Source: Callipepla californica brunnescens | Lineage: Eukaryota; Chordata; Aves; Galliformes; Odontophoridae | DNA: 64,000 bases | Assembly: GCA_023055505.1 (NCBI GenBank) | Contig: JALIRH010000123.1 | Location: 558,001-622,000 of the forward strand | Direction of reading: 5' to 3' | Shown: piece after piece, positions 9,564 through 20,790 of the stretch | Layout: every line of letters starts with the position of its first letter | Numbering within the stretch: the first letter of the stretch is position 1 | Notes under the pieces: generated by a model | What the model was told of the DNA's origin: nothing | The model's input: only the letters and a program-made list of their open reading frames with translations | Databases searched by the model: none | Translations under genes and position numbers: made by a program

Positions 9564-12500
9564 GTGCTGGGGACCTGGGAAAGAAACAAGCCCTTGATAA
9601 AATTGAAATTGGGTTCTCAGCGTCAGGAAATGGAATTTTTGGTAGAGTCTGGGGCAGAAAGATCGACTGTTCAATATTTACCTCGAGGATGTTCTTTATC
9701 CTCGGAAGAGCTACAAGTAATTGGAACAAAAGGGGAACCTTTTATGGTACCTGTTGTAAAGCAGGTAGAAATAGAATCACCTAGCACCTATGGAACTGAG
9801 TCTTTTTTATTGGTACCTGAAGCAGAATAGAATTTGCTAGGGAGAGATTGAATTGTGGAGTTAGGAATAAATTTGGAAGTAAAAGATAGAGAATTAACTG
9901 TTCAGCAACGTACTCTAACGATAGAAGATGAGGCTAGAATTAAGCCAGAAGTTTGGTAGAGTCCAGAATCAGTAGGGAAGTTAGACATAGAACCCTTTGA
10001 AGTGATTCTAAAGGACCCAGGCATTCCAATTAGGGTGAAACAATATCCCATTTCACAGGAAGGTAAATCAGGGCTACAACCTGAAATGGAGAGATTAATA
10101 TCTAAAGAACTATTAGAGCCTTGTATGTCTCCCTAGAATACTCCCATACTCCATGTAAAAAAAAAAACCTTATGGCACATACAGATTGGTCCACGACTCA
10201 AGGGAAATTAAGGAGAGAACAATTCCCCGCTTCCCAGTAGTGGCAAACCCCTATCCGCTGCTCGGTCAATTGAAGCCAGAATCTCAGTAGTATAGTGGAA
10301 TTGATTTCAAGGATGCTTTTTGGACCTGCCCCCTGACGGCAGAATGCAGAGACTACTTTGTCTTCGAGTGGGAAGATCCAAACCCCCATAGAAAACAACA
10401 ACTCAGAGGGACAGTGCTCAATGGATTGAGAATGATAGCAGTAAGGTAAAGCTTTTATAGCAGAAACTAGTACAAGATGGCTAAAGAAAGTGGAGCCAGG
10501 AGGATGAGCAAAGATTAGAAGACTTCAAGGTAGATCTTCTTCATGCACCAGCGTTAAGCTTACCTGATCTAAAAAGCCCATTTGACCTTTTTGTAAATAC
10601 AGACGAAGGGATCGCTTTTGGAGTAGTGAGCCAGGAATGGGCCGGGAAGAAGAAGCCAGCAGGATACTTTTCAAAACTCTTGGATCCCGTTAGCCGTGGG
10701 TGGCCTACCTGTCTACGAGCAATAGTTGCTGTAGCTCTGTTAGTAGAAGAAGCAGGGAAGATGACTTTCAGGGGTGAATTACAAGTTGTATAGTCCACAT
10801 GACAATAAGGGGAGTACTCCAAGAAAAAGCAGAGAAGTGGATTACAGACGCTAGACTATTGAAATAGGAAGGAATCCTAATCCATTCTCCTCAATTAGAA
10901 ATAGAAACTCCAAGTTTGCCAAATCCTGCTCAATTTTTCTATGGGGAACCAGATGAAGATTTAAGCCATGATTGCATTCAGTGTATAGAGTATCAGGCTA
11001 AAAGAGGGGAGGACTTAGAAGAGGAGAAGTTATTAGAAGGGGGCAAATGATTTGTAGATGGCTCCTCCCGGGTGGTAGAAGGAAAAGGAAAATCAGGGGA
11101 TGCTCTACTAAACGGGAAAACATTTCCAGTATTTGAATCGGGAGCATTGGACAGAACGTGGTCAGCTCAGGCTGTGAAATTCTATACAATCCTTCCAGCC
11201 CTTCAAATGTTGAAAGGAAGCATTGGGACTATCTCTACAGATTCTAGGTATGCGTATGGGGTAGTCCATACCTTGGGAAAAAGATGGGAGGAAAGAGGAT
11301 TGGTAAACTCACCCGGGAAAGGGTTAATTCACCAGTCGTTAAGAAGACAAACTCTGAGGGCAAGAAGAGAACCAGAGAAAAGCGCAGTAGTACACGGAAA
11401 GGCACCAGAGGGCGATGTCGGCTGAAATAAGGGGAACTAATTTTGCTGATGAGGAAGCGAAAAGAGCTGCTCCGACAAATGGAGGTTGAGGAAAAGGAGG
11501 GAAAATGGTTATTAGCTGATGGAAGAGAGGTAATCCCTAAAGCTTGGAGAAGATGAGGAGAATTTCCTAAGCAGACTCATTGCGGGCTTCAGGCCTTGGT
11601 GGACCAATTCACAATGAAATAGATGTGTATAGGCATTTCTAGCATAGCCAAAGGAATTGTAGATCATTGTATGATTTGGAGGAAAGGAAAGAAACAACAA
11701 CTGAGGGAAAAAATACAGGGAGGAAGGGAATGGGCTGTCAGACCTTTTGCTCAAATGCAGATAGACTTCACAGATCTCCCCAGGGTTGGAAGATAGAAGT
11801 ACTTCTTAGGAAGAATCGCCCATTGAACACATTTTCTGGAGGCCTACCCCACCGCTAGGGCAACAGCCCAGACAGTAATCAAGACATTGTTCGAACATAT
11901 TATCCCCAGATATGGGAACATGGAAGTTGCAGATTCAGCTAGAGACCCTCACTTTGTATTAAAGGCAGTGTAAGAGGCTTTAGCTCCAATGGGGACCAAA
12001 TGGGAATATCGCACCCCATGGCACCCACAGAGCTCTGGAAAAGTAGAAAGGTCGAATGGGGAACTTCCAAAGCGGCTTACTAAAAGAATGATTGAAACCA
12101 AGATGTCTTGGATGAAGTGTTTGCCACTGGCACTACTTAACTGAAGAACAGAACGAAGAAGAGAGACTGGAATATCACCTTTTGAAATGGGATATGGAAT
12201 GCCATATGATTTAGAACTCCCATCGGAACATCCCAAGGTAGAAGAAAATACAGGAATATTGAATTGAAATGAATAAGAGAAGGAATGAATGAAGAATGGA
12301 AGGACTGGTGGTCCAACGGCCTCCGCTAGATATGGCAATACATGGAATCAGTCCAGGAGACAAGGTTTAAATTAAAACGTGGAAAGAGTCATCTCTAACT
12401 CCCCGCTGGGAAGGACCTTTTCTTGTTTTATTAGCAACAGAAACAGCCATCCGGACAGCTGAGCGCAGATGGATCCATGCAAGCCATGTGAAAGGACCAA

Positions 12501-12575
12501 TCCGTGACACAGGACCCCAGTGGGAGGTGTCCAAGACTTCGGACGATCTACAAACCACTCTAAGAAAAATGTAAA
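9564..12575 (+). pseudogene. Degraded pro-pol of a gammaretrovirus-like ERV
   Basis: Remains appear in the order protease, reverse transcriptase, RNase H, integrase. The protease site reads LVESGAER (about 9639-9662), Glu replacing the usual catalytic Asp. RT finger sequences lie at 9990-10400, but the catalytic YxDD region is missing, apparently deleted near 10440-10490. RNase H lies at about 11045-11340. The integrase zinc domain (about 11575-11690) has CMIW where CxxC is expected. The integrase core follows (11755-12100) and a C-terminal GPY/F-type segment ([10 protein letters not shown], about 12402-12435), a class I hallmark. Stops occur throughout. No env follows. Confidence 0.85.
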
Positions 12576-12770
12576 ACGTTTTTTTTTTGTTTTGTTTTGT
12601 TTTGTTTTTAACAGACGAGAAAACTCAGTCATTTCCTTGTACGCTTTGTATGTATATTGTATATGTATTGTGCATTGTATACGATGAAGATTGGTGAATT
12701 CGCTCTTCCTATGAATTCCATTTAGGATTTCACTTTGCTTCAAATAAGGGGAAGGATGCATTTGAGTGTA
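12575..12770. other. (GTTTT)n tract and AT-rich spacer
   Basis: A T-rich (GTTTT)n run at about 12580-12610 is followed by ~160 bp with no recognisable gene. This would be the place for env and a 3' LTR, and neither is seen. Confidence 0.6.
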
Positions 12771-14010
12771 GGTGTCAGGTTAGGGTTGTGGTAATCTGAT
12801 GCTTTGGGTTAGGTTGAGGGTTTGTTTTAGGATTAGGTTAGGGTTATTTTTTTGTGTAGCTGAAGGTTTAGTGCAAGGGCTAGGGTTCTCTTTAGTTTGA
12901 GGTTCAGAGAAGGCTTAGGGTTAAGGTTAGGCTTAGGGTTAGGGTAAGGTTTAGGTTTAGGATTAAGGTTAGAGTTCGGGTTAGGTTTAGGGTTAGGTTT
13001 TGGATTAGGGATAGGGTTAGGTTTTGGTGTAGATGAAGGTTTAGAGTATGGGGTAGAGCTCTCTTTAGTTTTAGGATCAGAGAAGGGTTACGCCTTGCTT
13101 GGGTACAGGATAGAGTAAGGGGGAGGGTTAGGATTTGATTTAGGGTTGGTTTTGGGTCTAGGTTAGTTTGAGTGTTAGGCTGAGAGAAGGGGTAGGCCTT
13201 GGGTTGGGTTCTGGCTTAGTGTTAGGTTAGGAATAGGTTTGGCGTTTGGATTGGGTTTGGGGTTAGAAGTAGGGTTAGGTTAGGTGAGATCTGCGGTAAT
13301 CTGATGCTTAGCTTTAGGTTTAGGGTTGGGCTTTGAGTTGGGGTTGGTTTTAGGGTCAGATTTCGATTGAAGGCAGACAGAGTCACAATGAGGCTAATGG
13401 TCAGGGTTTGATATACGGTTAGAGTAAGGTTTAGGTTGACTTTAAGTTTCAGGTTTGGAAAATGGTAGGCATTGCTTTTGGTGTGGTGTTTGCGTTGGGT
13501 TTAGGAATTGGAATAGGGTATGAGGACCATCAGATAGCTAGGGTAAGTCTTAGTGTTAGGGTTGGGGTTAGAGTTGAGGTGAGGGTTGTGGTAATCTGGT
13601 GCTATGTGTCAGGTTTAGGCTTGGGCATCAACTTGGGGTTGGTGTTAAAGTAGGAGTTTTTGCTTGGGTTCCGCTTCTGCTAGGGATAGGTTTCTGTTTA
13701 GGGAAAGGGTTGGTCTTAGGGTAAGTGTTAGGTTTCCGGTTAGGGTTCAGAATAGAATGAGGGGCAAGGTAAGGCTTTGTGCTCGGGTTAGGGCTTGGGT
13801 TTTGGTTCGGATTAGGGTAAGTGTTTGGGTTACGGTTAGGATAAGAATTAGTGTTAGGTTTAGTGTCAGGGGTGGGTTTTGGTGTTGATTGAGTTTTATA
13901 GTAAGGGGTAGTGAAAGTGGGTCAGGGTAGGGTTCAGCATTGGGTTAGAGCTATGGAAAGGGTTTGGGATTCTTTGAGGTTTCGGATTTCGGATTTGGGA
14001 TTCCTTGAGG
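12771..14010 (+). repeat. Degenerate TTAGGG telomere-like repeat, block 2
   Basis: Same degenerate repeat and polarity as block 1. The marker GTGGTAATCTGATGC or a close variant recurs at about 12790, 13305 and 13590, and GAGAAGGGGTAGGCC at about 13170. It ends where the ~592-bp satellite begins, next to a small internal duplication of GGTTTCG-containing sequence near 13975-14015. Confidence 0.9.
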
Positions 14011-17000
14011 TTTCGCCTCTCCATTGCTTCCATAGTTCTGAAAAACATACCTGTTTGAGAGAGAATGAGAAAGATCCGCGGGTATTGTAAGAAAATTGAA
14101 GTGAATGTATTAGATTAAGGAAGTAAAAAGGAATACAGCACTGGTCAGAGAAAAGAAGGAAAACGTGCTCGCAGATGAATGAACGATGCAGACATACGTT
14201 GATTCAGTAGCAGAGCAGAATGAGAATATTAACTTTCCTTCCCACTAACACTGGGATCCAGCACACATTCTCTTACAACTCCTGAAACGGAGTCACTTTC
14301 ACGTGTAAACCGCGAATTGTTGGAATTAGACCGCTACCGGCTGATTTTTGAAAAGCCGCGATTCAGTGCACTGCTGCCGTCTGACTGGCGTCTTTCTTCA
14401 GCGGCAAAAGCAGCAGTAGCCGCGATTGATGCGATTCGAGCCTGATACGCGGTTCTTCGCGGTTCGAACATTAACACGCTGCCGGTTTGCTTTGCTTGTT
14501 AAAAGTGGCTTTTGCAACGCTCCGCTGATAGTGTTTTTGGGGAACACTTAGAAGAGGTGGAATCAAACATACATTTGGAAGAAGAAACAGCTTGACGTAC
14601 TTAACGCTTCTATTTCACTTCCTTAGTTCTGAATACCATACCGTTCCAAAAGAGAATCGGAAAGGTACTTGTGTTCGACAAGTAAAACTTGTGTGAAGGT
14701 ATTAACTAGAGGAACTAAAAAAGAATAACAAGACTGGTCAGAGAAAAGAATGAAAACGTGCTCGTAGATGAATGAATGATGCAGACATACGTTGCATCTT
14801 ACAACTCCTGAAACGGAGTCACTTTCATGTCTAAAACGCGATTTGTTGGAATTAGACAGCCAACCGCTAACTTTTGAAAAGCCGCGATTCAGTGCACTGC
14901 TGCCGTCTGTCTAGCGTCTTTCTTCAGCGGCAAAAGCTTTAGTAGCCGCGATTGATGCGTGTTGAGCGGAATACACGGTTCTGCGCTGTTCGAACATAAA
15001 GGTCGCTGCTGGTTTGCTGTGCGTGTTAAAGGTGGCTTTTGCAATGCTCTGATGACAGTGTTTTTGGGAAACATTATAAGCTATGGAATCACACAATGCA
15101 TTTAGGAGAAGTAACAGCTTTCCGTAGTAAACGTTTCTCTTTTGCTTCTTTAACTCTGAATACCATACGGTTCCGAAGGAGAATCAGAGAGATACTTGTG
15201 TTCGACAAGAGAAAGTTTTTTCGTGTATTAACTAGATTTACTAAAAAGTATAACAAGACTGGTCAGAAAACAGAAAGCAAACATGCTCGTAGATGAATGA
15301 ACGATCAGACATACGTTGCATACAGTAACAGAGCAGAATGAGAATAAAATCTTTCCTTCCCATTAACACTGGGATCCAGCATCCATTCACTTACAACTCC
15401 TGAAACGGAGTCACTTTCACGTGTAAATCGCGAATTGTTGGAGAAGAACCGCTACCGGCTGATTATTGAAGCCGCGATTCAGTGCACTGCTGCCGTCTGA
15501 CTGGCTTCTTTCTTCAGCGGCAAAAGCAGCAGGAGCCGCGATTGATGCGATTCGAGCTGAATTCAAAGTTCTTCGCGGTTCGAACATTAACACGCTGCCG
15601 GTTTGCTATGTTTGTTTAAGGTGGCTTTAGCAAAAATCCGCTGGCAGTTCTTTTGGGGAACACTTAGAAGAGGTGGAATCAAATATACATTTGATAGAAG
15701 AAACAGCTTGACGTACTTAACGCTACTATTTGACTTTTTAACTCTGAATACCACACCGTTCCAAAAGAAAAAGGGAATGAATTGTTTGTTTGGCAAGAAA
15801 AACTTGTGTGACGGTATTAACTAGAGGAACTAAAAAAGGTAACAAGACTGCTCAGAGAAAAGAATGAGAACGTGCTCGTAGATGAATGAACGATGCAGAC
15901 ATACGTTGCATTCAGTAGCAGTGCAGAATGAGAATCAAAACTTTCCCTCCCACTAACATTGGGATGCAGCATACATACACTTACAACTCCTGAAACGGAG
16001 TCACTTTCACGTGTAAACCGCGATTTGTTGGAGAAGAACCGCTACCGGCTGATTATTGAAGCCGCGATTCAGTGCACTTTTACCGTCTGACTAGCGTCTT
16101 TCTTCAGCGGCAAAAGCAGCAGGAGCCGCGATTGATGCGATTGAATCGGAGTCCGCGGCTAAGCGCGGTTCGAGCATGAAACTCTCGGACGCTTTTTCTC
16201 TGCTTCTTAAAGCTGGCTATTACGATGCTCCGGTGACAAGGTTTTCTGTGTAACATTTAGAAGCGGTAGAATCACACAAGCCTTTGAGAGAGAAAACAGC
16301 TTTCCGTACTTAACGCCTCTCCATTGCTTCCATAGTTCTGAAAAACATCCCTTTTTGAGAGAGAATGAGAAAGATCCGCTGGTATTGTAAGAAAATTGAA
16401 GTGAATGTGTTAGATTGAGGAAGTAAAAAGGATAAGAGCACTGGTCAGAGAAAAGAAGGAAAACGTGCTCGTAGATGAATGAACGATGCAGACATACGTT
16501 GCATTCAGTAGCAGAGCAGAATGAGAATCAAAACTTTTCCTCCTACTAACATTGGTATTCAGCTTCCATTCACTTACAACTCCTGAAACCGAGTCACTTT
16601 CACGTGTAAATCGCGAATTGTTGGAATTAGACCGCTACCGGCTGATTTTTGAAAAGCCGCGATTCAGTGCACTGCTGCTGTCTGACTGGCGTCTTTCTTC
16701 AGCGGCAAAAGCTTTAGTAGCCGCGATTGATGCGATTCGAGCCTGATACGCGGTTCTTCGCGGTTCGAACATTAACACGCTGCCGGATTGCTTTGCTTGT
16801 TAAAAGTGGCTTTTGCAACGCTCCGCTGACAGTGTTTTTGGGGAACACTTAGAAGTGGTGAATCAAACATACATTTGGTAGAAGAAACAGCTTGACGTAC
16901 TTAACGCTACTATTTGACTTTTTAGCTCTGAATACCATACCGTTCCAAAAGAAAAAGGGAATGAATTGTTTGTTTGGCAAGAAAAACTTGTGTGAAGGTA

Positions 17001-20000
17001 TTAACTAGAGGTACTAAAAAAGAATAACAGAACTGCTCAGAGAAAGGAATGAAAACGTGCTCGTAGATGAATGAATGATGCAGACATACGTTGCATTACG
17101 TAGCAGAGCAGAATGAGAAAAATAATTTTTCCTCTCACTGACATTGGAATCCAGCATCCATTCACTTACAACACCAGAATTGGAGTCACTTTCAGGTTTA
17201 AACCGCGATTTGTTGGAATAGAAACGCTGCAGGCTGATTACTGAAGACGCTATTCAGTGCATGTCTTTCAACTGACTGGCTTCTTTCTTCAGCGGCAAAA
17301 GCAGCAGGAGCCGCGATTGATGCGATTCGAACATGATTCACGGTTTTCCGCGGTTCGAAAATTAGCTCGCTGCCAGTTTGCTATGTTTGTTAAAGATAGC
17401 TTTTGTAATGCTCAGATGACAGTGTTTTTGGGGAACATTTGGAAGCTGTGGAATCACACAATGCAATTAGTAGAAGAAACAACTTTCCGTAATAAAATTT
17501 TCTATTTTGCTTCTTTATCTCTGAATACCATACTTTTGCAAAAGAGAATCGGAAAGATACTTGTGTTCGACAAGAAAAAGTTTTTTCATGTATTAACTAG
17601 AGGTACTAAAATTGACAATAACGCTGGTCAGAGAAAAGAATGAAAACGTGCTCGTAGATGAATGAACGATGCAGACATACGTTGCATTCTGTAGTAGAGC
17701 AGAATGAGAATCAAAACTTCCCCTCCCACTAACATTGGGATGCAGCATACATACACTTACAACTCCTGAAACGGAGTCACTTTCACGCGTAAACCGCGAT
17801 TTGTTGGAGAAGAACCGATACCGGCTGATTATTGAAGCCGCGATTCAGTGCACTGCTACCTCTGACTGGCTTCTTTCTTCATCGGCAAAAGCAGCAGGAG
17901 CCGCGATTGATGCGATTGAATCGGAATCCGCGGCTAAGCGCGGTTCGAGCATCAAATTCTCTGCCGCTTTCCTCTGCTTCTTAAAGGGGGCTATTCCGAT
18001 GCTCCGGTGACAAGGTTTTCTGAGGAACATTTAGAAGCGGTAGAATCACACACACCTTTGGTAGAGGAATCATCTTTCCGTACTTAACGTCTCTCCATTG
18101 CTTTCATAGTTCTGATAAACATACCTTTTTGAGAGAGAATGAGAAAGATCCGCGGGTATTGTAAGAAAATTCAAGTGATGTATTAGATTAAAGAAGTAAA
18201 AAGGAATACAGCACTGGTCAGAGAAAAGAAGGAAAACGTGCTCGCAGATGAATGAACGATGCAGACATACGTTGCATTCAGTAGCAGAGCAGAATGAGAA
18301 TCAAAACTTTTCCTCCTACTAACATTGGTATTCAGCTTACATTCACTTACATCTCCTGAAACGGAGTCACTTTCACGTGTAAACCGCGAATTGTTGGAAT
18401 TAGACCGCCAACGGCTGATTTTTGAAAAGCCGCGATTCAGTGCACTGCTGCCGTCTGACTAGCGTCTTTCTTCAGCGGCAAAAGCTTTAGTAGCCGCGAT
18501 TGATGCGAGTTGAGCGGAATACACGGTTCTGCGCTGTTCGAACATAAAGGTCGCTGCTGGTTTGCTGTGCGTTTTAAAGGTGGCTTTAGCAATGCTCTGA
18601 TGACAGTGTTTTTGGGAAGCATTAGAAGCGGTGGAATCACACAATGCATTTAGGAGAAGTAACAGCTTTCCGTAGTAAACGTTTCTCTTTTGCTTCTTTA
18701 ACTCTGAATACCATACGGTTCCGAAGGAGAATCGGAGAGATACTTGTGTTCGACAAGAGAAAGTTTTTTCGTGTATTAACTAGATTTACTAAAAAGAATA
18801 ACAAGACGGGTCAGAGAAAAGAATGCAAACGTGCTCGTAGATGAATGAACGATCAGACATACGTTGCATACAGTAACAGAGCAGAATGAGAATAAAATCT
18901 TACCCTTCCAATAACATTGGGATCCAGCATCCATTCACTTACAACTCCTGAAACGGAGTCACATTCACGTGTAAACCGCGAACTGTTGGAGAAGAACATC
19001 TACCGGCTGATTATTGAAGCCGCAATTCAGTGCACTGCTGCCGACTGTCTGGCGTCTTTCTTTAGCGGCAAAAACAGCAGGAGCCGCGATTGATGCGATT
19101 CGAGCTGAATTCAAAGTTCTTCGCGGTTCGAACATTAACACGCTGCCGGTTTGCTATGTTTGTTTAAGGTGGCTTTAGCAAATCTCCACTGGCAGTGCTT
19201 TTGGGGAACACTTAGAAGAGGTGGAATCAAATATACATTTGATAGAAGAAGCAGCTTGACGTACTTAACGCTACTATTTGACTTTTTAGCTCTGAATACC
19301 ATACCGTTCCAAAAGAAAAAGGGAATGAATTGTTTGTTTGGCAAGAAAAACTTGTGTGACGGTATTAACTAGAGGAACTAAAAAAGGTAACAAGACTGCT
19401 CAGAGAAAAGAATGAGAACGTGCTCGTAGATGAATGAACGATGCAGACATACGTTGCATTCTGTAGTAGAGCAGAATGAGAATCAAAACTTTCCCTCTCA
19501 CTAACACTGGGATCAGGCATACATTCACTTACAACTCCTGAAACGGAGTCACGTTCACGTGTAAACCGCGATTTGTTGGAGTAGGACTGCTACCGGCTGA
19601 TTATTGAAATGCCGTGATTCAGTGCACTGCTGCTGTCTGACTGGCGTCTTTCTTCAGCGGCAAAAGCAGCAGGAGCCGCGATTGATGCGATTGAATCGGA
19701 ATCCGCGGCTAAGCGCGCTTCGAGCATCAAACTCTGGCTGCTTTGCTCTGCTTCTTAAAGGGAGCCATTACGATGCTCTGGTGACAAGGTTTTATGAGGA
19801 ACATTTAGAAGCGGTAGAATCACACACGAGAATCAAATCTTTCCCTCCCACTAACTTTGGGATCCAGCATGCATTCTCTTACAACTCCTGAAACGGAGTC
19901 ACTTTCACGTGTTAGACGCGATTGGATGAAATTTGACCGCAACCGCCTAATTATTGATGCCGCTATTCAGTGCACGTCTGTCGTTTTATTGGCGTCTTTC

Positions 20001-20790
20001 TTCAGCGGCAAAAGCAGCAATAGCCGCGATTGTTGCGATTCGAGCCTGATACGCGGTTTTTCGCGTTTCAAATAGAAAGCTCGCAGCCGTTTTGCTCTGC
20101 TTTTTAAAGAAGGCTTTTGCAATGCTCCGCTGACAGTGTTTTTGGGGAACATTTCGAAGCGGTTGAATCACACAATGCATTTGGTAGAAAAAACAGCTTG
20201 ACGTATTCAACGCTACTATTTGACTTCTTTAGCTCTGAATATCATACCGTTCCAAATGAACATCGGAATGATCCGTTTCTTCGACATCAAAACTGGTGTG
20301 TCGGTATTATCTAGAGGTACTAAAAAGGATAAGAACACTGCTGAGAGAATAAGAATGAAAACGTGCTCGCAGATGAATGAATGATGCAGACATACGTTGT
20401 ATACAGTTGCAGAGCAGAATGAGAATCAAAACTTACCCTCCCATTAATATTAGGATTCAGCTTCCATTCACTTCCAACTCCTGAAACGGAGTCACTTTCA
20501 CATGGAAACCGCGATTTGCTTGATTAGGACCTCTGCCGGCTGATTCTTGAAGCCGCTATTCATTGCACGGCACCTTGATGACGCTCGTCTTTCTTCAGCG
20601 GCAAAAGCCGCAGGAGCCGCGATTGATGCCATAGAATCGGAATTCGCAGATCAGCGCCATTCGAACAGAAAGCTCGCTGCTGGTGTGATCTACTTGGTAA
20701 AGGGGTCTTTTGCGGTGCTCTGATTATAGGGTTTCTTGCTGAACATTTAGAAGCAGTGGAATCACACCTGATTTGTCTAGAGGAGAAATG
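14010..20790. repeat. Tandem satellite array 1, ~592-bp monomer
   Basis: About 11 direct copies. The landmark AACGTGCTCG(C/T)AGATGAATG recurs at about 14163, 14755, 15281, 15871, 16463, 17056, 17645, 18235, 18829, 19421 and 20358, most spacings being 589-594 bp. Other conserved landmarks are CTCCTGAAACGGAGTCACTTTC and TTCTTCAGCGGCAAAAGC (shown in part). The copy starting at 14755 has a ~67-bp deletion, and two copies are fused at about 19829. Variant monomers recur in the same order about 3.55 kb apart, which indicates higher-order structure. Short open frames inside are not conserved between copies and are not annotated as genes. I do not recognise a named family. Confidence 0.95.

Larger units (their letters stand above)
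7596..12610 (+). mobile_element. Class I (gamma-like) ERV, env-less and lacking a 3' LTR
   Basis: This entry spans the LTR, tRNA-His primer site, gag and pol described separately. After the integrase C-terminus the sequence goes into a (GTTTT)n tract and unique AT-rich DNA, then back into TTAGGG-type repeat at about 12770. The element is inserted in, or captured by, telomere-like repeat. Confidence 0.8.

Noticed and set aside
14400..14460. CENP-B box in the satellite monomer
   Set aside because: TTCGAGCGGGATCC-like words were checked by eye, but spacing and flanking bases do not fit the CENP-B box consensus.
14010..20790. Recurring short open frames in satellite monomers (for example around 15039-15296 and 18644-18844) as a possible gene family
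   Set aside because: They recur only because the monomers recur. Other monomers break the same frames and there is no start or stop conservation beyond the nucleotide repeat.
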